Source: IIICB1 sp035968095
Lineage (GTDB): Bacteria > Cyanobacteriota > Cyanobacteriia > Cyanobacteriales > SIO1D9
Direction: 5' to 3'
NCBI GenBank assembly: GCA_035968095.1
Contig: JAWQFW010000182.1
Location: forward strand, 1 to 11,694
Length of the DNA: 11,694 nucleotides
In this document: positions 1 to 7,023 of the stretch, piece by piece
Layout: the number at the start of each line of letters is the position of its first letter
Numbering within the stretch: position 1 is the stretch's first letter
Program-made: the position numbers and the translations under genes
Notes under the pieces: generated by a model
What the model saw: only the letters and a program-made list of their open reading frames with translations
What the model was told of the DNA's origin: nothing
The model's database searches: none

Positions 1-80
1 CCCTAATTCCCCCAATTCTTCCAATTCCTCCAATTCCCCCAATTCCCCCAATTCCCCCAATTCCTCCAATTCCTCCAACA
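1..80. repeat. 9-bp tandem repeat array (AATTCCYCC)n
   Basis: AATT recurs at exact 9-bp spacing (5, 14, 23, 32, 41, 50, 59, 68), with units AATTCCCCC, AATTCCTCC and one AATTCTTCC. The array runs off the left edge, so its full length is unknown. The same unit in the same orientation ends the window at 11641-11694. Arrays of this kind are common intergenic repeats in cyanobacteria. The array has no stop codon in two forward frames, but only because of its composition; it is not judged coding. Confidence 0.95.
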
Positions 81-81
81 C

Positions 82-116
82 TCCCAATCCCGAATCCCCG
101 ATTCCTAATCCCCAAT
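82..116. repeat. 7-bp degenerate repeats (CCCCAAT-like, STRR type)
   Basis: Five consecutive heptamers, TCCCAAT, CCCGAAT, CCCCGAT, TCCTAAT and CCCCAAT, directly follow the 9-bp array. The period thus changes from 9 to 7 at about position 81. The heptamer matches the CCCCAAT-like short tandemly repeated repetitive (STRR) class known from heterocyst-forming cyanobacteria. It lies about 120 bp upstream of the kinase-like gene. Confidence 0.85.
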
Positions 117-236
117 TACGGTAGTTATAGTTAAACTAAGGAAAGCGAGTGAGTTCTGAAGTTGGTTATCTTTACGCTTGTCAAACTCGACGCTAGGAAG
201 AAATCTTAGAATTATTAATCTCAATCTCCTCGTGTT

Positions 237-1484
237 ATGAAGCTTTGCCTGAACCCAAGCTGTTCTAATCCAAGAGATCTTGTCAATGCTGACCAAGAAA
301 TCTGTCAGTATTGCGGTAGTTGTTTGTTGTTTCAAGGACGTTATCGCGTTAGTAGGGTTTTGGGTGAAAATGGATTTGGAAAAACCTATCAAGTGGATGA
401 CTTGCGTTTTGAGACGAAGAAGGTGATGAAAGTGCTAACGATCGCTCATCCTAAGTCGGTAGCGCTTTTTCAACAAGAGGCTCAAACTTTGATGCAGCTA
501 AGTCATCCTGGTTTACCTCATGTGGACAATGATGGTTTCTTTACTATATTTTTTCCTAATAGTCAAGAAAAAATTTATTGTTTAGTAATGGAGTATTTGT
601 CAGGAATTAATTTAGATGAATGGTATCAACAGCAAGGAAGAAAGTCTATTGATGAAGTAACAGTAATTAATTGGCTCAAGCAGTTAGGAGAAATTCTCGA
701 AAAAGTCCATAAAAAACTTTATTTTCACCGTAATATTAAACCTTCTAATCTTATTTTGCAAGGGAATGGACAGTTAGGATTAATTGATTTTGGGAGTACA
801 AAGGAAGTAGCGATCGCGCTTTGCCCCCCACCTTTTCGGGCGATCGCCCATTTAGCTGAAGTTGGGACTACAAATCAAGGTTATCGGATGCTTTCTCCGG
901 GTTATACACCAACAGAGCAAGCACTTGGCAAAGCAGTACCACAATCAGATTTCTTTGCTCTGGGGCGGACTTTTGTCTATTTACTTACGGGGAAAAATCC
1001 TTCAGATTTAGTCGAAGATCCACGTACAGGAAAGTTACTTTGGCAACATCATACCACCGGAATATCTCAGAGAACCATTGATTTAATTGATTATTTAATG
1101 GCTCCTCAAAGTCAAGATCGCCCCCATAATGCCGAAATTATTTTACAGCGTTTGCGAGCAATTGAGCGTAGTTTTCAACCCTTAGATTTCAGCGATCGCG
1201 CCCAATTTCTTCCTAGTGAACCCCAAACTCAAAGCATTATCCCAAATTATCACCAGCGAGAAACAAAAACTAAGGATAAAAAAGCAGAATTGCTCGAACG
1301 AGTGCTGGCGATCGCCTTTTTCCTCTCGTTACTGATCGCCGGACAAAGAATCTACCAAGAAACTATGATCCCTTTAACCAAAAACAAAAACGTCAGTACC
1401 ACAAAAAGAATCAGTACCAGTTTCCTAAACAGTAACGATCAAGTTAAATCCAGCTTACCATCAAAGCGCGATCGCCAAAATTAA
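237..1484 (+). CDS. 4-Cys-prefix Ser/Thr protein kinase-like membrane protein, probable pseudokinase
   Basis: This encodes a 415-residue eukaryotic-type Ser/Thr kinase-like protein. A short zinc-ribbon prefix has Cys at 4, 9, 23 and 26 (Cx4C...CxxC), the usual start of the cyanobacterial 4-Cys-prefix kinases, which supports the ATG at 237. The kinase domain covers about residues 36-310: Gly-loop GENGFG (43-48), VMKVL with candidate Lys65, catalytic loop HRNIKPSN (164-171), DFG (184-186), a GYTPTEQ segment around Glu227, Asp238 and Arg295. A single hydrophobic helix (about 353-372) precedes a short Ser/Thr/Lys-rich tail, so the kinase is probably cytoplasmic and tail-anchored. Two catalytic motifs are altered. 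The HRD aspartate is Asn166 (AAT, 732-734), and the second Gly of the GxGxxG loop is Asn45. Residues 192-204 look like an insertion in the activation segment. The fold is certain; activity is doubtful. No Shine-Dalgarno sequence is visible. The 3' end lies 8 bp from the convergent pentapeptide gene. Confidence 0.93.
   Translation: MKLCLNPSCSNPRDLVNADQEICQYCGSCLLFQGRYRVSRVLGENGFGKTYQVDDLRFETKKVMKVLTIAHPKSVALFQQEAQTLMQLSHPGLPHVDNDGFFTIFFPNSQEKIYCLVMEYLSGINLDEWYQQQGRKSIDEVTVINWLKQLGEILEKVHKKLYFHRNIKPSNLILQGNGQLGLIDFGSTKEVAIALCPPPFRAIAHLAEVGTTNQGYRMLSPGYTPTEQALGKAVPQSDFFALGRTFVYLLTGKNPSDLVEDPRTGKLLWQHHTTGISQRTIDLIDYLMAPQSQDRPHNAEIILQRLRAIERSFQPLDFSDRAQFLPSEPQTQSIIPNYHQRETKTKDKKAELLERVLAIAFFLSLLIAGQRIYQETMIPLTKNKNVSTTKRISTSFLNSNDQVKSSLPSKRDRQN
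810..847. repeat. HIP1-bounded 38-bp segment inside the kinase activation loop
   Basis: Two perfect GCGATCGC octamers (810-817 and 840-847) lie 30 bp apart, so the segment is in frame with the gene. It encodes roughly AIALCPPPFRAIA, just after DFG and before the GYTP/EQ segment, where family members usually have a shorter linker. That it is an inserted small HIP1-type repeat is an inference from the octamers and my memory of the family; the octamers themselves are plain in the sequence. Confidence 0.55.
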
Positions 1485-1492
1485 TTCAATAT

Positions 1493-2470
1493 CTAATAAA
1501 CAAAACCATCAGGCATAATCGCCCCATTCAACTCAGCATTACGCAAATTAGTTTCATCAAGATTAACATCAATCAGCACTGCTTTTGCCAGAATTGCTCC
1601 AGTTAAATTAGACCAACTCAGTTTCGCCCGTGTCAATTTCGCCGAACTCAGATCCGCTCCTCGTAAAGTAGTCCAAGTAATACTCGCAGCCCGAAGATTA
1701 GCCCTAGCGAGAACAATTCCAGTAAGATTTGCTCCACTCAAATTTGCCCAACTAAAATCAGTATCACTAGCATTCGCACGAGAAGCATTAACACCATTCA
1801 AAACTGCATTAGAAAAATTAGCTCCCTGCAAATGAGCTTCAGTCATAATCGCATTAGTTAAATTAGCTCCTTGTAAATCAGCATCCTTCAGAAAGCAATT
1901 CATTAACTTTGCACGACTTAAGCAAACCCGATTCAATTTAGCTTTACTAAGATCGGCATCTCGCAAATCCGCATCATTCAAAAGAGCATAACTCAGATTC
2001 GCCCCACTGAGATTTGCACCACTAAGATTAGAAGCCCGCAAACTCGCATCAGTCAAATTTGCGCCACTGAGACTAGCGCTACTCAGATTAGTATCAATTA
2101 AATTGGCTTCAGTAAGATTAGCCTTTGATAAACTAGCTCCAGAAAGCTTCGTTTCGCGGAGATTAACCCGAATCATAATCGCTTGGGTAAAATTTGCGCC
2201 CTTAAGATTACTTTCCCGTAAATTTGCGCCGACTAAAGATGCTCCCAGGAAATTAGTATCGCTCAAATTGCTTTCTCGTAGATCAACTCCATTGAGAGAC
2301 GCTTCAGTCAGATAAGCACCACTAAGATCGCTACTACGCAAATCAGCACCACTAACATCGACTTTACTTAAAAATGCTCCCCGAAGTTGCACCCCCCGAA
2401 AATCTCTTTCTCCGGCGGCATATCTTTCTAATAGTTCACCGGATTCCATAGTCATTAGCCCCTCTGTCAT
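1493..2470 (-). CDS. Pentapeptide-repeat protein
   Basis: The protein has up to 325 residues, of which about 22-318 are tandem pentapeptides of the A(D/N)LXX type, such as SGANL, TEANL and RDADL. This implies a right-handed quadrilateral beta-helix of roughly 60 pentapeptides. No signal peptide, membrane helix or extra domain is visible, so a soluble cytoplasmic protein is likely. The short N-terminal segment ELLERYAAGERDF resembles the helix-like cap found before the repeats in cyanobacterial relatives. The start is ambiguous. The first ATG is at 2470, but Met6 (2455) and Met8 (2449) both lie downstream of a GAGGGG ribosome-binding-like sequence (complement of 2459-2464). Starts at 2449 or 2455 are therefore at least as likely, giving 318-320 residues. 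Its cellular role is unknown, and family membership does not predict one. It is convergent with the kinase gene, with an 8-bp gap and no visible terminator between them. Confidence 0.93.
   Translation of the reverse strand: MTEGLMTMESGELLERYAAGERDFRGVQLRGAFLSKVDVSGADLRSSDLSGAYLTEASLNGVDLRESNLSDTNFLGASLVGANLRESNLKGANFTQAIMIRVNLRETKLSGASLSKANLTEANLIDTNLSSASLSGANLTDASLRASNLSGANLSGANLSYALLNDADLRDADLSKAKLNRVCLSRAKLMNCFLKDADLQGANLTNAIMTEAHLQGANFSNAVLNGVNASRANASDTDFSWANLSGANLTGIVLARANLRAASITWTTLRGADLSSAKLTRAKLSWSNLTGAILAKAVLIDVNLDETNLRNAELNGAIMPDGFVY
2459..2464 (-). promoter_or_regulatory. Candidate ribosome-binding site deciding the pentapeptide start
   Basis: On the minus strand GAGGGG lies 3 nt before the ATG at 2455 and 9 nt before the ATG at 2449. 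It lies inside the coding sequence if the ATG at 2470 is used. The 9-nt spacing favours 2449 as the true start. Confidence 0.4.
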
Positions 2471-2698
2471 TTTTTCTTTTCTCGCAATACAACTTTATTC
2501 TGGATGAAGCTAAATTGCCTCAACTTAAAGATGATTTTTGTAGTTGCACCCCAATAAGTTACCAACCGCGATCGCCACCATTAAGCCAGCTAGCCAGCCA
2601 TTTATAACCACGATTGTAAATTTAATAGTTAGACACAACCAGTTAAAATTGTGTCGTGGTAATCTTTTTATGCTAAAAGGTATCCATTCCCATCAACA

Positions 2699-2770
2699 AT
2701 GTTTTACAAACTGAAGCAATCTCAATCCTCATTAATTTTGGCTTCGGTTAACGACGATCGCCCAAAATAG
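2699..2770 (+). other. Possible 23-codon leader ORF upstream of ilvD
   Basis: ATG at 2699 opens a 23-codon frame ending at TAG 2768-2770. Residues 12-17 read LILASV, so four of those six codons are Leu, Ile, Leu and Val, the end products of the IlvD pathway. The stop codon lies within the left arm of the 2761-2791 hairpin. There is no well-placed Shine-Dalgarno; the nearest, AAAAGG, is about 18 nt upstream. An ORF this short can easily arise by chance, and the codon cluster is weaker than in classical ilv leaders. Confidence 0.15.
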
Positions 2771-2791
2771 CAGTGGGGATGCTGTTTTGGG
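2761..2791 (+). promoter_or_regulatory. 12-bp hairpin in the ilvD upstream region
   Basis: CCCAAAATAGCA (2761-2772) pairs with TGCTGTTTTGGG (2780-2791) around a 7-nt loop, with all 12 positions paired if one U-G is allowed. It lies 108 bp before the ilvD start. It has no following T-run, so it is not a typical intrinsic terminator. A leader RNA structure or a protein-binding inverted repeat are both possible. Confidence 0.5.
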
Positions 2792-2883
2792 GAATTGTAA
2801 ATTTTATCCCTAAATTGTTCGGTTGTTTCCATCAGTGGGTTTCCGATGCGTAAACAAAACGAGCAATAAATCTACGCCTGCAA

Positions 2884-2889
2884 GAGGAG
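2884..2889 (+). promoter_or_regulatory. ilvD ribosome-binding site
   Basis: GAGGAG at 2884-2889 ends 9 nt before the ATG at 2899. This is a strong Shine-Dalgarno match that fixes the ilvD start. It is the clearest ribosome-binding site in the window. Confidence 0.8.
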
Positions 2890-2898
2890 AATAAATTA

Positions 2899-4584
2899 AT
2901 GCCAGATAACTCAAGAAGCGCTGCTGTTACTAAAGGAGTTCAGCGATCGCCTAACCGTGCGATGCTCAGAGCAGTTGGTTTTGACGATCCGGATTTTCTC
3001 AAACCAATTGTCGGTGTTGCGAATGGCTATAGCACGCTTACTCCCTGTAATATCGGTTTAAATGACTTGGCTTTGCGAGCAGAGAAGGGTTTAAACTCGG
3101 CTGGAGGAAAGCCGTTACTTTTCGGGACAATCACGATTAGCGACGGTATTTCAATGGGTACAGAGGGAATGAAGTATTCCCTGGTGTCACGGGAAGTAAT
3201 TGCCGATTCGATCGAAACTGTTTGTCAAGGACAAAGTATGGACGGAGTTTTGGCGATTGGCGGTTGTGACAAAAATATGCCCGGTGCGACGATCGCGATC
3301 GCGAGAATGAATATTCCCGCTATCTTTGTCTATGGTGGCACAATTAAGCCCGGACATTACAATGGTCAAGATTTAACTGTGGTTAGTGCTTTCGAGGCGG
3401 TGGGACAGTACAGTGCTGGTAAAATCGCTGAGGAAGAATTACTCGCAATTGAGCGTCATGCTTGTCCTGGTGCGGGTTCCTGTGGCGGAATGTATACGGC
3501 AAATACGATGTCTTCGGCTTTGGAAGTTATGGGGCTGAGTTTGCCTTATTCTTCGACGATGGCGGCGGAAGATGCGGAAAAGGCAGATAGTGCCGAAAAG
3601 AGTGCTTTTGTCTTGCTGGAGGCGATTAAGAAGCAGATTCTTCCGAGTCAGTTACTCACTCGTAAGGCTTTTGAAAATGCGATTGCGGTGATTATGGCGA
3701 TTGGTGGCTCGACGAATTCGGTGCTACATTTGTTGGCGATCGCTCATACAATTGGCGTAGAACTGTCGATTGATGATTTTGAGACGATTCGCGATCGCGT
3801 TCCGGTTTTGTGCGACCTGAAGCCAAGTGGACGGTTTGTAGCGACGGATTTACATAAGGCTGGTGGTATCCCTCAAGTGATGAAGATGTTACTGGTACAC
3901 GATCTTTTACACGGTGATGCTTTGACGATTACTGGTGAAACTATCGCTGAAGTTTTGGCTGATATCCCCGATGAACCTGCCCCGGATCAGGACGTTATTC
4001 GCCCTTGGAACCAGCCAATTTATGCTCAAGGTCATTTAGCGATCTTAAAGGGAAATTTAGCCCTTGAAGGGGCTGTGGCAAAGATTAGTGGGGTGAAGAA
4101 GCCCCAAATTTCCGGTCCTGCGCGCGTTTTTGAGTCGGAGGAAGCTTGTTTGGAGGCGATTCTGGCGGGTAAAATTCAAGCTGGGGATGTGGTTGTGGTT
4201 CGCTATGAAGGTCCGAAGGGTGGTCCGGGAATGCGCGAAATGTTGGCTCCAACTTCGGCGATTATTGGGGCTGGGTTAGGAGATTCTGTGGGTTTGATTA
4301 CCGATGGACGCTTTTCTGGGGGTACTTACGGGTTGGTAGTTGGTCATGTTGCACCGGAAGCGGCTGTGGGTGGCGCGATCGCCTTAGTCCAAGAAGGAGA
4401 TACAATTACGATTGATGCTCAGACGCGATCGCTACATTTGCACGTTTCTGATGCAGAATTAGCTGAACGTCGCGCGAATTGGCAACCTCCTCAACCGCGT
4501 TACACCAGTGGGGTGTTAGCTAAATACGCCAAATTGGTTTCTAGCAGCAGTGTTGGGGCTGTAACCGATCTTAATTTGGGTTAA
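2899..4584 (+). CDS. ilvD: Dihydroxy-acid dehydratase
   Basis: This 561-residue cytoplasmic enzyme converts 2,3-dihydroxy-isovalerate and 2,3-dihydroxy-3-methylvalerate to the 2-keto acids that lead to valine, leucine and isoleucine (and pantothenate via the valine branch). The length and sequence fit the IlvD/Edd family throughout. The Fe-S cysteines are present: Cys50 (TPCN), Cys123 (GGCDKNMPG) and Cys195 (GAGSCGGMYTANTM). The metal-binding residues Asp82 (SDGISMG), Asp124 and Lys125 (the residue carbamylated in characterised members) are also present. The C-terminal swivel domain carries YEGPKGGPGMREM and DGRFSGG, whose Ser is the proposed catalytic base. A strong ribosome-binding site supports the start. 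The gene appears monocistronic, ending in a strong terminator, and no other ilv or leu gene is adjacent. It contains six HIP1 octamers (at 2943, 3295, 3736, 3791, 4375 and 4425), typical of a resident cyanobacterial gene. It is complete, with no missing key residue. Confidence 0.98.
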   Translation: MPDNSRSAAVTKGVQRSPNRAMLRAVGFDDPDFLKPIVGVANGYSTLTPCNIGLNDLALRAEKGLNSAGGKPLLFGTITISDGISMGTEGMKYSLVSREVIADSIETVCQGQSMDGVLAIGGCDKNMPGATIAIARMNIPAIFVYGGTIKPGHYNGQDLTVVSAFEAVGQYSAGKIAEEELLAIERHACPGAGSCGGMYTANTMSSALEVMGLSLPYSSTMAAEDAEKADSAEKSAFVLLEAIKKQILPSQLLTRKAFENAIAVIMAIGGSTNSVLHLLAIAHTIGVELSIDDFETIRDRVPVLCDLKPSGRFVATDLHKAGGIPQVMKMLLVHDLLHGDALTITGETIAEVLADIPDEPAPDQDVIRPWNQPIYAQGHLAILKGNLALEGAVAKISGVKKPQISGPARVFESEEACLEAILAGKIQAGDVVVVRYEGPKGGPGMREMLAPTSAIIGAGLGDSVGLITDGRFSGGTYGLVVGHVAPEAAVGGAIALVQEGDTITIDAQTRSLHLHVSDAELAERRANWQPPQPRYTSGVLAKYAKLVSSSSVGAVTDLNLG

Positions 4585-4592
4585 TCTCGATT

Positions 4593-4627
4593 AAACTACA
4601 AAAGTCGCTTCGGCTTTTGTAGTTTTT
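4593..4627 (+). terminator. Rho-independent terminator after ilvD
   Basis: AAACTACAAAAGTCG (4593-4607) is the exact inverse of CGGCTTTTGTAGTTT (4611-4625), allowing one U-G pair. The stem is 15 bp with a tiny loop, followed by a T-run to 4627, and it begins 8 bp after the ilvD stop. It separates ilvD transcription from the restriction-modification genes. The symmetric A and T runs could let it work in both directions. Confidence 0.93.
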
Positions 4628-4659
4628 GGCACAGATTTCTGTAAAGGTTTTCTTTCCCA

Positions 4660-6507
4660 ATGGATTTTGATCATTATCTTCAATCTCTTACGTCCGATCT
4701 TATTCGAGCCAGCGAACGTACTCACTACCCCACACTCAAAAGTTTACTCGATCGCCCCACGGAAAATATCAATGCCGCGATCGAAGAAAAAGGAAATCAA
4801 GCCGGAATTCCTGACTTTACCCTCAGAAAGCGCGAATTATTAATCGGTTACATCGAAGCCAAAGCTATTCATACCAATTTAGACAACGCAGAAAAAACCG
4901 AACAATTACAACGCTACTGTGAATCTTTTCCTAATCTAATTCTTACCAACTATCTCGAATTTCGCTGGTATCTAAACGGTAAATGTCGTCTCAAAACCGA
5001 GTTAGCAAAACTTACAGAAAACCAGCAAATAGAAATTATCGATCCTCATTCAACAACCGAACTAATTGAAAGCTTTCTCAATTATACAGGCGAAATAATC
5101 TCTCGTCCTGAAGACCTAGCAAAACAAATGGCACGCTTGACAAAAGCAATAAAATATGCAGTAGAATCAGCCTTAAAAATTGAAACCGAAACCGGAGAAT
5201 TACATTTACTCAAGCAAGGATTTAAAGAAATCTTACTGCCCGATTTAGATAATACCAGCTTTGCGGATATGTACGCCCAAACTTTAGCTTACGGGCTATT
5301 TGCAGCCAGAGTAAATCATGCACAACAGTCTAGCAAATATTCCTTTGCAAGACGGATCGCAGGAACATATATTCCCGCAACCAATCCATTTCTCAAGCGT
5401 CTTTTTAACACAATTGTTGAAACTGATGCTATTAGTCGAATTAATTGGGCAATTGATGACTTAGTGCAACTCTTAGCACAAGTCAACATGGTCGATATTT
5501 TAGCAGATTTTGGCAAACGAACGCGACAAGAAGACCCAGTTGTTCATTTTTATGAGACATTTTTAGCAGCTTATGACAAAACTTTACGCAAGAGTCGCGG
5601 TGTTTATTATACACCTGAACCTGTCGTTAGCTTTATTGTCCGTTCTGTTGATAAAATTCTCAAAGAAAAGTTTAATTTACCATTAGGTTTAGCCGATAAT
5701 ACCAAAGACGAAATTACTCAACAGCATCGCGTCCAAATTTTAGACCCCGCAACAGGTACAGGAACATTTCTTTATAGTGTAATCAAACAAATTTATACCA
5801 ATTTAGAGGAAATGGGATTAACAACTACCTGGAATAGTTATGTCGAAAGCAACTTATTATCTCGTCTTTATGGTTTTGAGTTATTAATTGCTCCTTATAG
5901 TATCGCTCATCTTAAATTAGGATTGCAACTGCAAGAATTAGGTTATGAGTTTACAGGTAAACAACGCTTAGGAATTTACCTCACAAATACGTTAGATGAA
6001 GCTTTGAAAAAGTCAGAATTATTATTCAGTCAATTTGTTGCTAACGAAGCCAACGAAGCAGCAGAAATTAAGCGCGATCGTCCGATCATGGTAATCTTAG
6101 GAAATCCTCCTTACTCTGGACATTCTGCAAATAAAGGAAAGTGGATTGATAGTTTAATTCGAGACTATTATCAAATTGAAGGGATTTCCTTAAAAGAAAA
6201 AAACACTAAATGGTTACAAGATGATTATGTCAAATTTATTCGTTTTAGTCAATGGCGAATTGAGCAAACTGGATCGGGAATTTTAGCTTTTGTAACCAAT
6301 CACGGTTATATTGATAATCCTACTTTTAGAGGAATGCGTTATAGCTTAGAAAAAACCTTTGATGAAATTTATCTTTTAGACTTACACGGAAACAGTAAAA
6401 AGAAAGAAGTTTCTCCCGATGGTTCACCAGACAAAAATGTCTTTGATATCCAACAAGGTGTAGCAGTGTGTATAATGATCAAATATCTCCAGGAAACAAA
6501 AAAATGA
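4660..6507 (+). CDS. Restriction-modification enzyme, N-terminal part: nuclease plus N6-adenine methyltransferase (split gene)
   Basis: The 615 residues form the front part of a single-chain restriction-modification enzyme of the Type IIG/Type ISP-like kind. The N-terminal nuclease has a PD-(D/E)xK pattern, with Pro51-Asp52 (GIPDF) and Glu66-Ala-Lys68 (YIEAK). A helical connector follows, then a gamma-class adenine methyltransferase: YYTPEP (316-321, motif X region), DPATGTGTF (362-370, AdoMet motif I) and NPPY (482-485, motif IV). No helicase domain is present, unlike LlaGI-type ISP enzymes. The frame stops at FDIQQGVAV...QETKK, where related proteins continue into KxAKIYHADLYG. That continuation is the start of the ORF at 7250. 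The stop TGA overlaps the antitoxin ATG in an ATGA junction (6504-6507). An AAAGG at 4643-4647 is a weak, long-spaced ribosome-binding site. The gene is A/T-rich and free of HIP1 octamers, suggesting transfer. It should recognise and methylate a specific site only together with the C-terminal half. Confidence 0.9.
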   Translation: MDFDHYLQSLTSDLIRASERTHYPTLKSLLDRPTENINAAIEEKGNQAGIPDFTLRKRELLIGYIEAKAIHTNLDNAEKTEQLQRYCESFPNLILTNYLEFRWYLNGKCRLKTELAKLTENQQIEIIDPHSTTELIESFLNYTGEIISRPEDLAKQMARLTKAIKYAVESALKIETETGELHLLKQGFKEILLPDLDNTSFADMYAQTLAYGLFAARVNHAQQSSKYSFARRIAGTYIPATNPFLKRLFNTIVETDAISRINWAIDDLVQLLAQVNMVDILADFGKRTRQEDPVVHFYETFLAAYDKTLRKSRGVYYTPEPVVSFIVRSVDKILKEKFNLPLGLADNTKDEITQQHRVQILDPATGTGTFLYSVIKQIYTNLEEMGLTTTWNSYVESNLLSRLYGFELLIAPYSIAHLKLGLQLQELGYEFTGKQRLGIYLTNTLDEALKKSELLFSQFVANEANEAAEIKRDRPIMVILGNPPYSGHSANKGKWIDSLIRDYYQIEGISLKEKNTKWLQDDYVKFIRFSQWRIEQTGSGILAFVTNHGYIDNPTFRGMRYSLEKTFDEIYLLDLHGNSKKKEVSPDGSPDKNVFDIQQGVAVCIMIKYLQETKK

Positions 6508-6695
6508 AAGTTAAAGATAAGTTAATTCAAGAGATAGAAAATCTTCCTGAGCCGATTTTAGCAGAACTTTTAGACTTTTTGTTGTTTCTTAAGGCAAAAA
6601 AGCTCAATGAAAAGGTTAAATATATGGTAGATGAATCTGCACTTGCAAAAGATTGGTTAACTCCTGAAGAAGATGAAGCATGGAAAGATTTATAA
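6504..6695 (+). CDS. DUF2281-family antitoxin
   Basis: This small protein of 63 residues begins MKVKDKLIQEIENLPEPI and ends WLTPEEDEAWKDL. The amphipathic helical N-terminus with LPEPIL...LLDFLLFLKAK and the acidic C-terminus ending in EDEAW match the DUF2281 proteins that are commonly encoded just before PemK/MazF-like toxins in cyanobacteria. The role inferred is neutralisation of that toxin and possibly autoregulation; no classical DNA-binding motif is evident. The ATG at 6504 is preferred over the in-frame ATG at 6468, because the family begins here and the ATGA overlap with the R-M stop suggests translational coupling. It overlaps the toxin reading frame by 16 bp (6680-6695), as in typical paired modules. 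It appears complete, although its partner is broken, which would leave it an orphan antitoxin. Confidence 0.85.
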   Translation: MKVKDKLIQEIENLPEPILAELLDFLLFLKAKKLNEKVKYMVDESALAKDWLTPEEDEAWKDL

Positions 6696-7009
6696 AAGGC
6701 GATGTTGTGGTTATTTCTTTTCCCTTTTCTGATTTTAGCGATAGCAAAATCAGACCCGCTTTAGTCATTAAATAATTATCGGAAAATGATTTAATTCTCT
6801 GTGCAATTACCAGTCAAACTACACAATCTCATTACTCAGTAAAAATTGAAACAGATGATTTTGAATTAGAAAGTATCAGAAAAACAAGTTATGCAAAAAT
6901 TAATCGTATTTTAACGGTTGACAAACAAATAGTTCTGTACAAAATTGGCTCCCTAAAATCTGACAAAATAGATGAAGTTATTAAAAAAATAATTCAAATT
7001 TTAAAGTAA
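6680..7009 (+). pseudogene. PemK/MazF-like endoribonuclease toxin, interrupted by a nonsense codon
   Basis: Starting at ATG 6680, the frame reads MERFIKGDVVVISFPFSDF, then SKIRPALVIK, then an in-frame TAA at 6773-6775 (codon 32). It continues open through LILCAITSQ, YAKINRIL, VLYKIGSL and DEVIKKIIQILK to TAA at 7007-7009. GDVV, FPFSD and RPALVI near the N-terminus and the ITSQ strand are hallmarks of the PemK/MazF fold, whose members cleave RNA. The full-length product would be about 108 residues, the usual size. Only one stop interrupts an otherwise perfect frame, with no frameshift, so the lesion looks like a recent point mutation, or possibly a sequencing error. No in-frame ATG follows that could restart a useful product. 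It is not functional as written. Confidence 0.88.
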
Positions 7010-7023
7010 AGATAGCTCAAGCA

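Larger units (their letters stand above)
2471..2898. other. 428-bp intergenic region rich in inverted repeats, upstream of ilvD
   Basis: This region separates the divergently oriented pentapeptide and ilvD genes and must hold both promoters, although no convincing -35/-10 pair could be assigned by eye. It contains one HIP1 octamer (2568-2575) and several inverted repeats: ACCACGA/TCGTGGT (2607-2613 with 2654-2660), GACACAA/TTGTGTC (2632-2638 with 2649-2655), AACTGAAGC/GCTTCGGTT (2709-2717 with 2741-2749, one G-U pair) and the 12-bp hairpin at 2761-2791. It also contains a 23-codon ORF (2699-2770). No protein-coding gene of ordinary size is seen. Confidence 0.8.

Noticed and set aside
1..124. 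Open forward frames through the left repeat array (N-S-P or I-P-P repeats)
   Set aside because: The array contains no stop triplets in two frames purely because of its composition; there is no start codon or ribosome-binding site, so it is not treated as the tail of a gene.
105..392. 95-codon minus-strand frame overlapping the kinase 5' end
   Set aside because: It begins in repeat sequence, opposes the clear zinc-ribbon/kinase coding sequence and shows no recognisable motif.
2103..2315. Forward frame opposite the pentapeptide gene
   Set aside because: The periodic 15-bp structure of pentapeptide genes creates open antisense frames; the product is a repetitive shadow.
6468..6503. Upstream ATG giving a 75-residue antitoxin
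   Set aside because: The extra 12 residues overlap the R-M coding sequence and are absent from the family pattern. The ATG at 6504, with its ATGA overlap, fits better.
6680..7009. Frameshift as the cause of the broken toxin
   Set aside because: Recognisable toxin motifs continue in the same frame on both sides of the TAA, so it is a nonsense change and not an indel.
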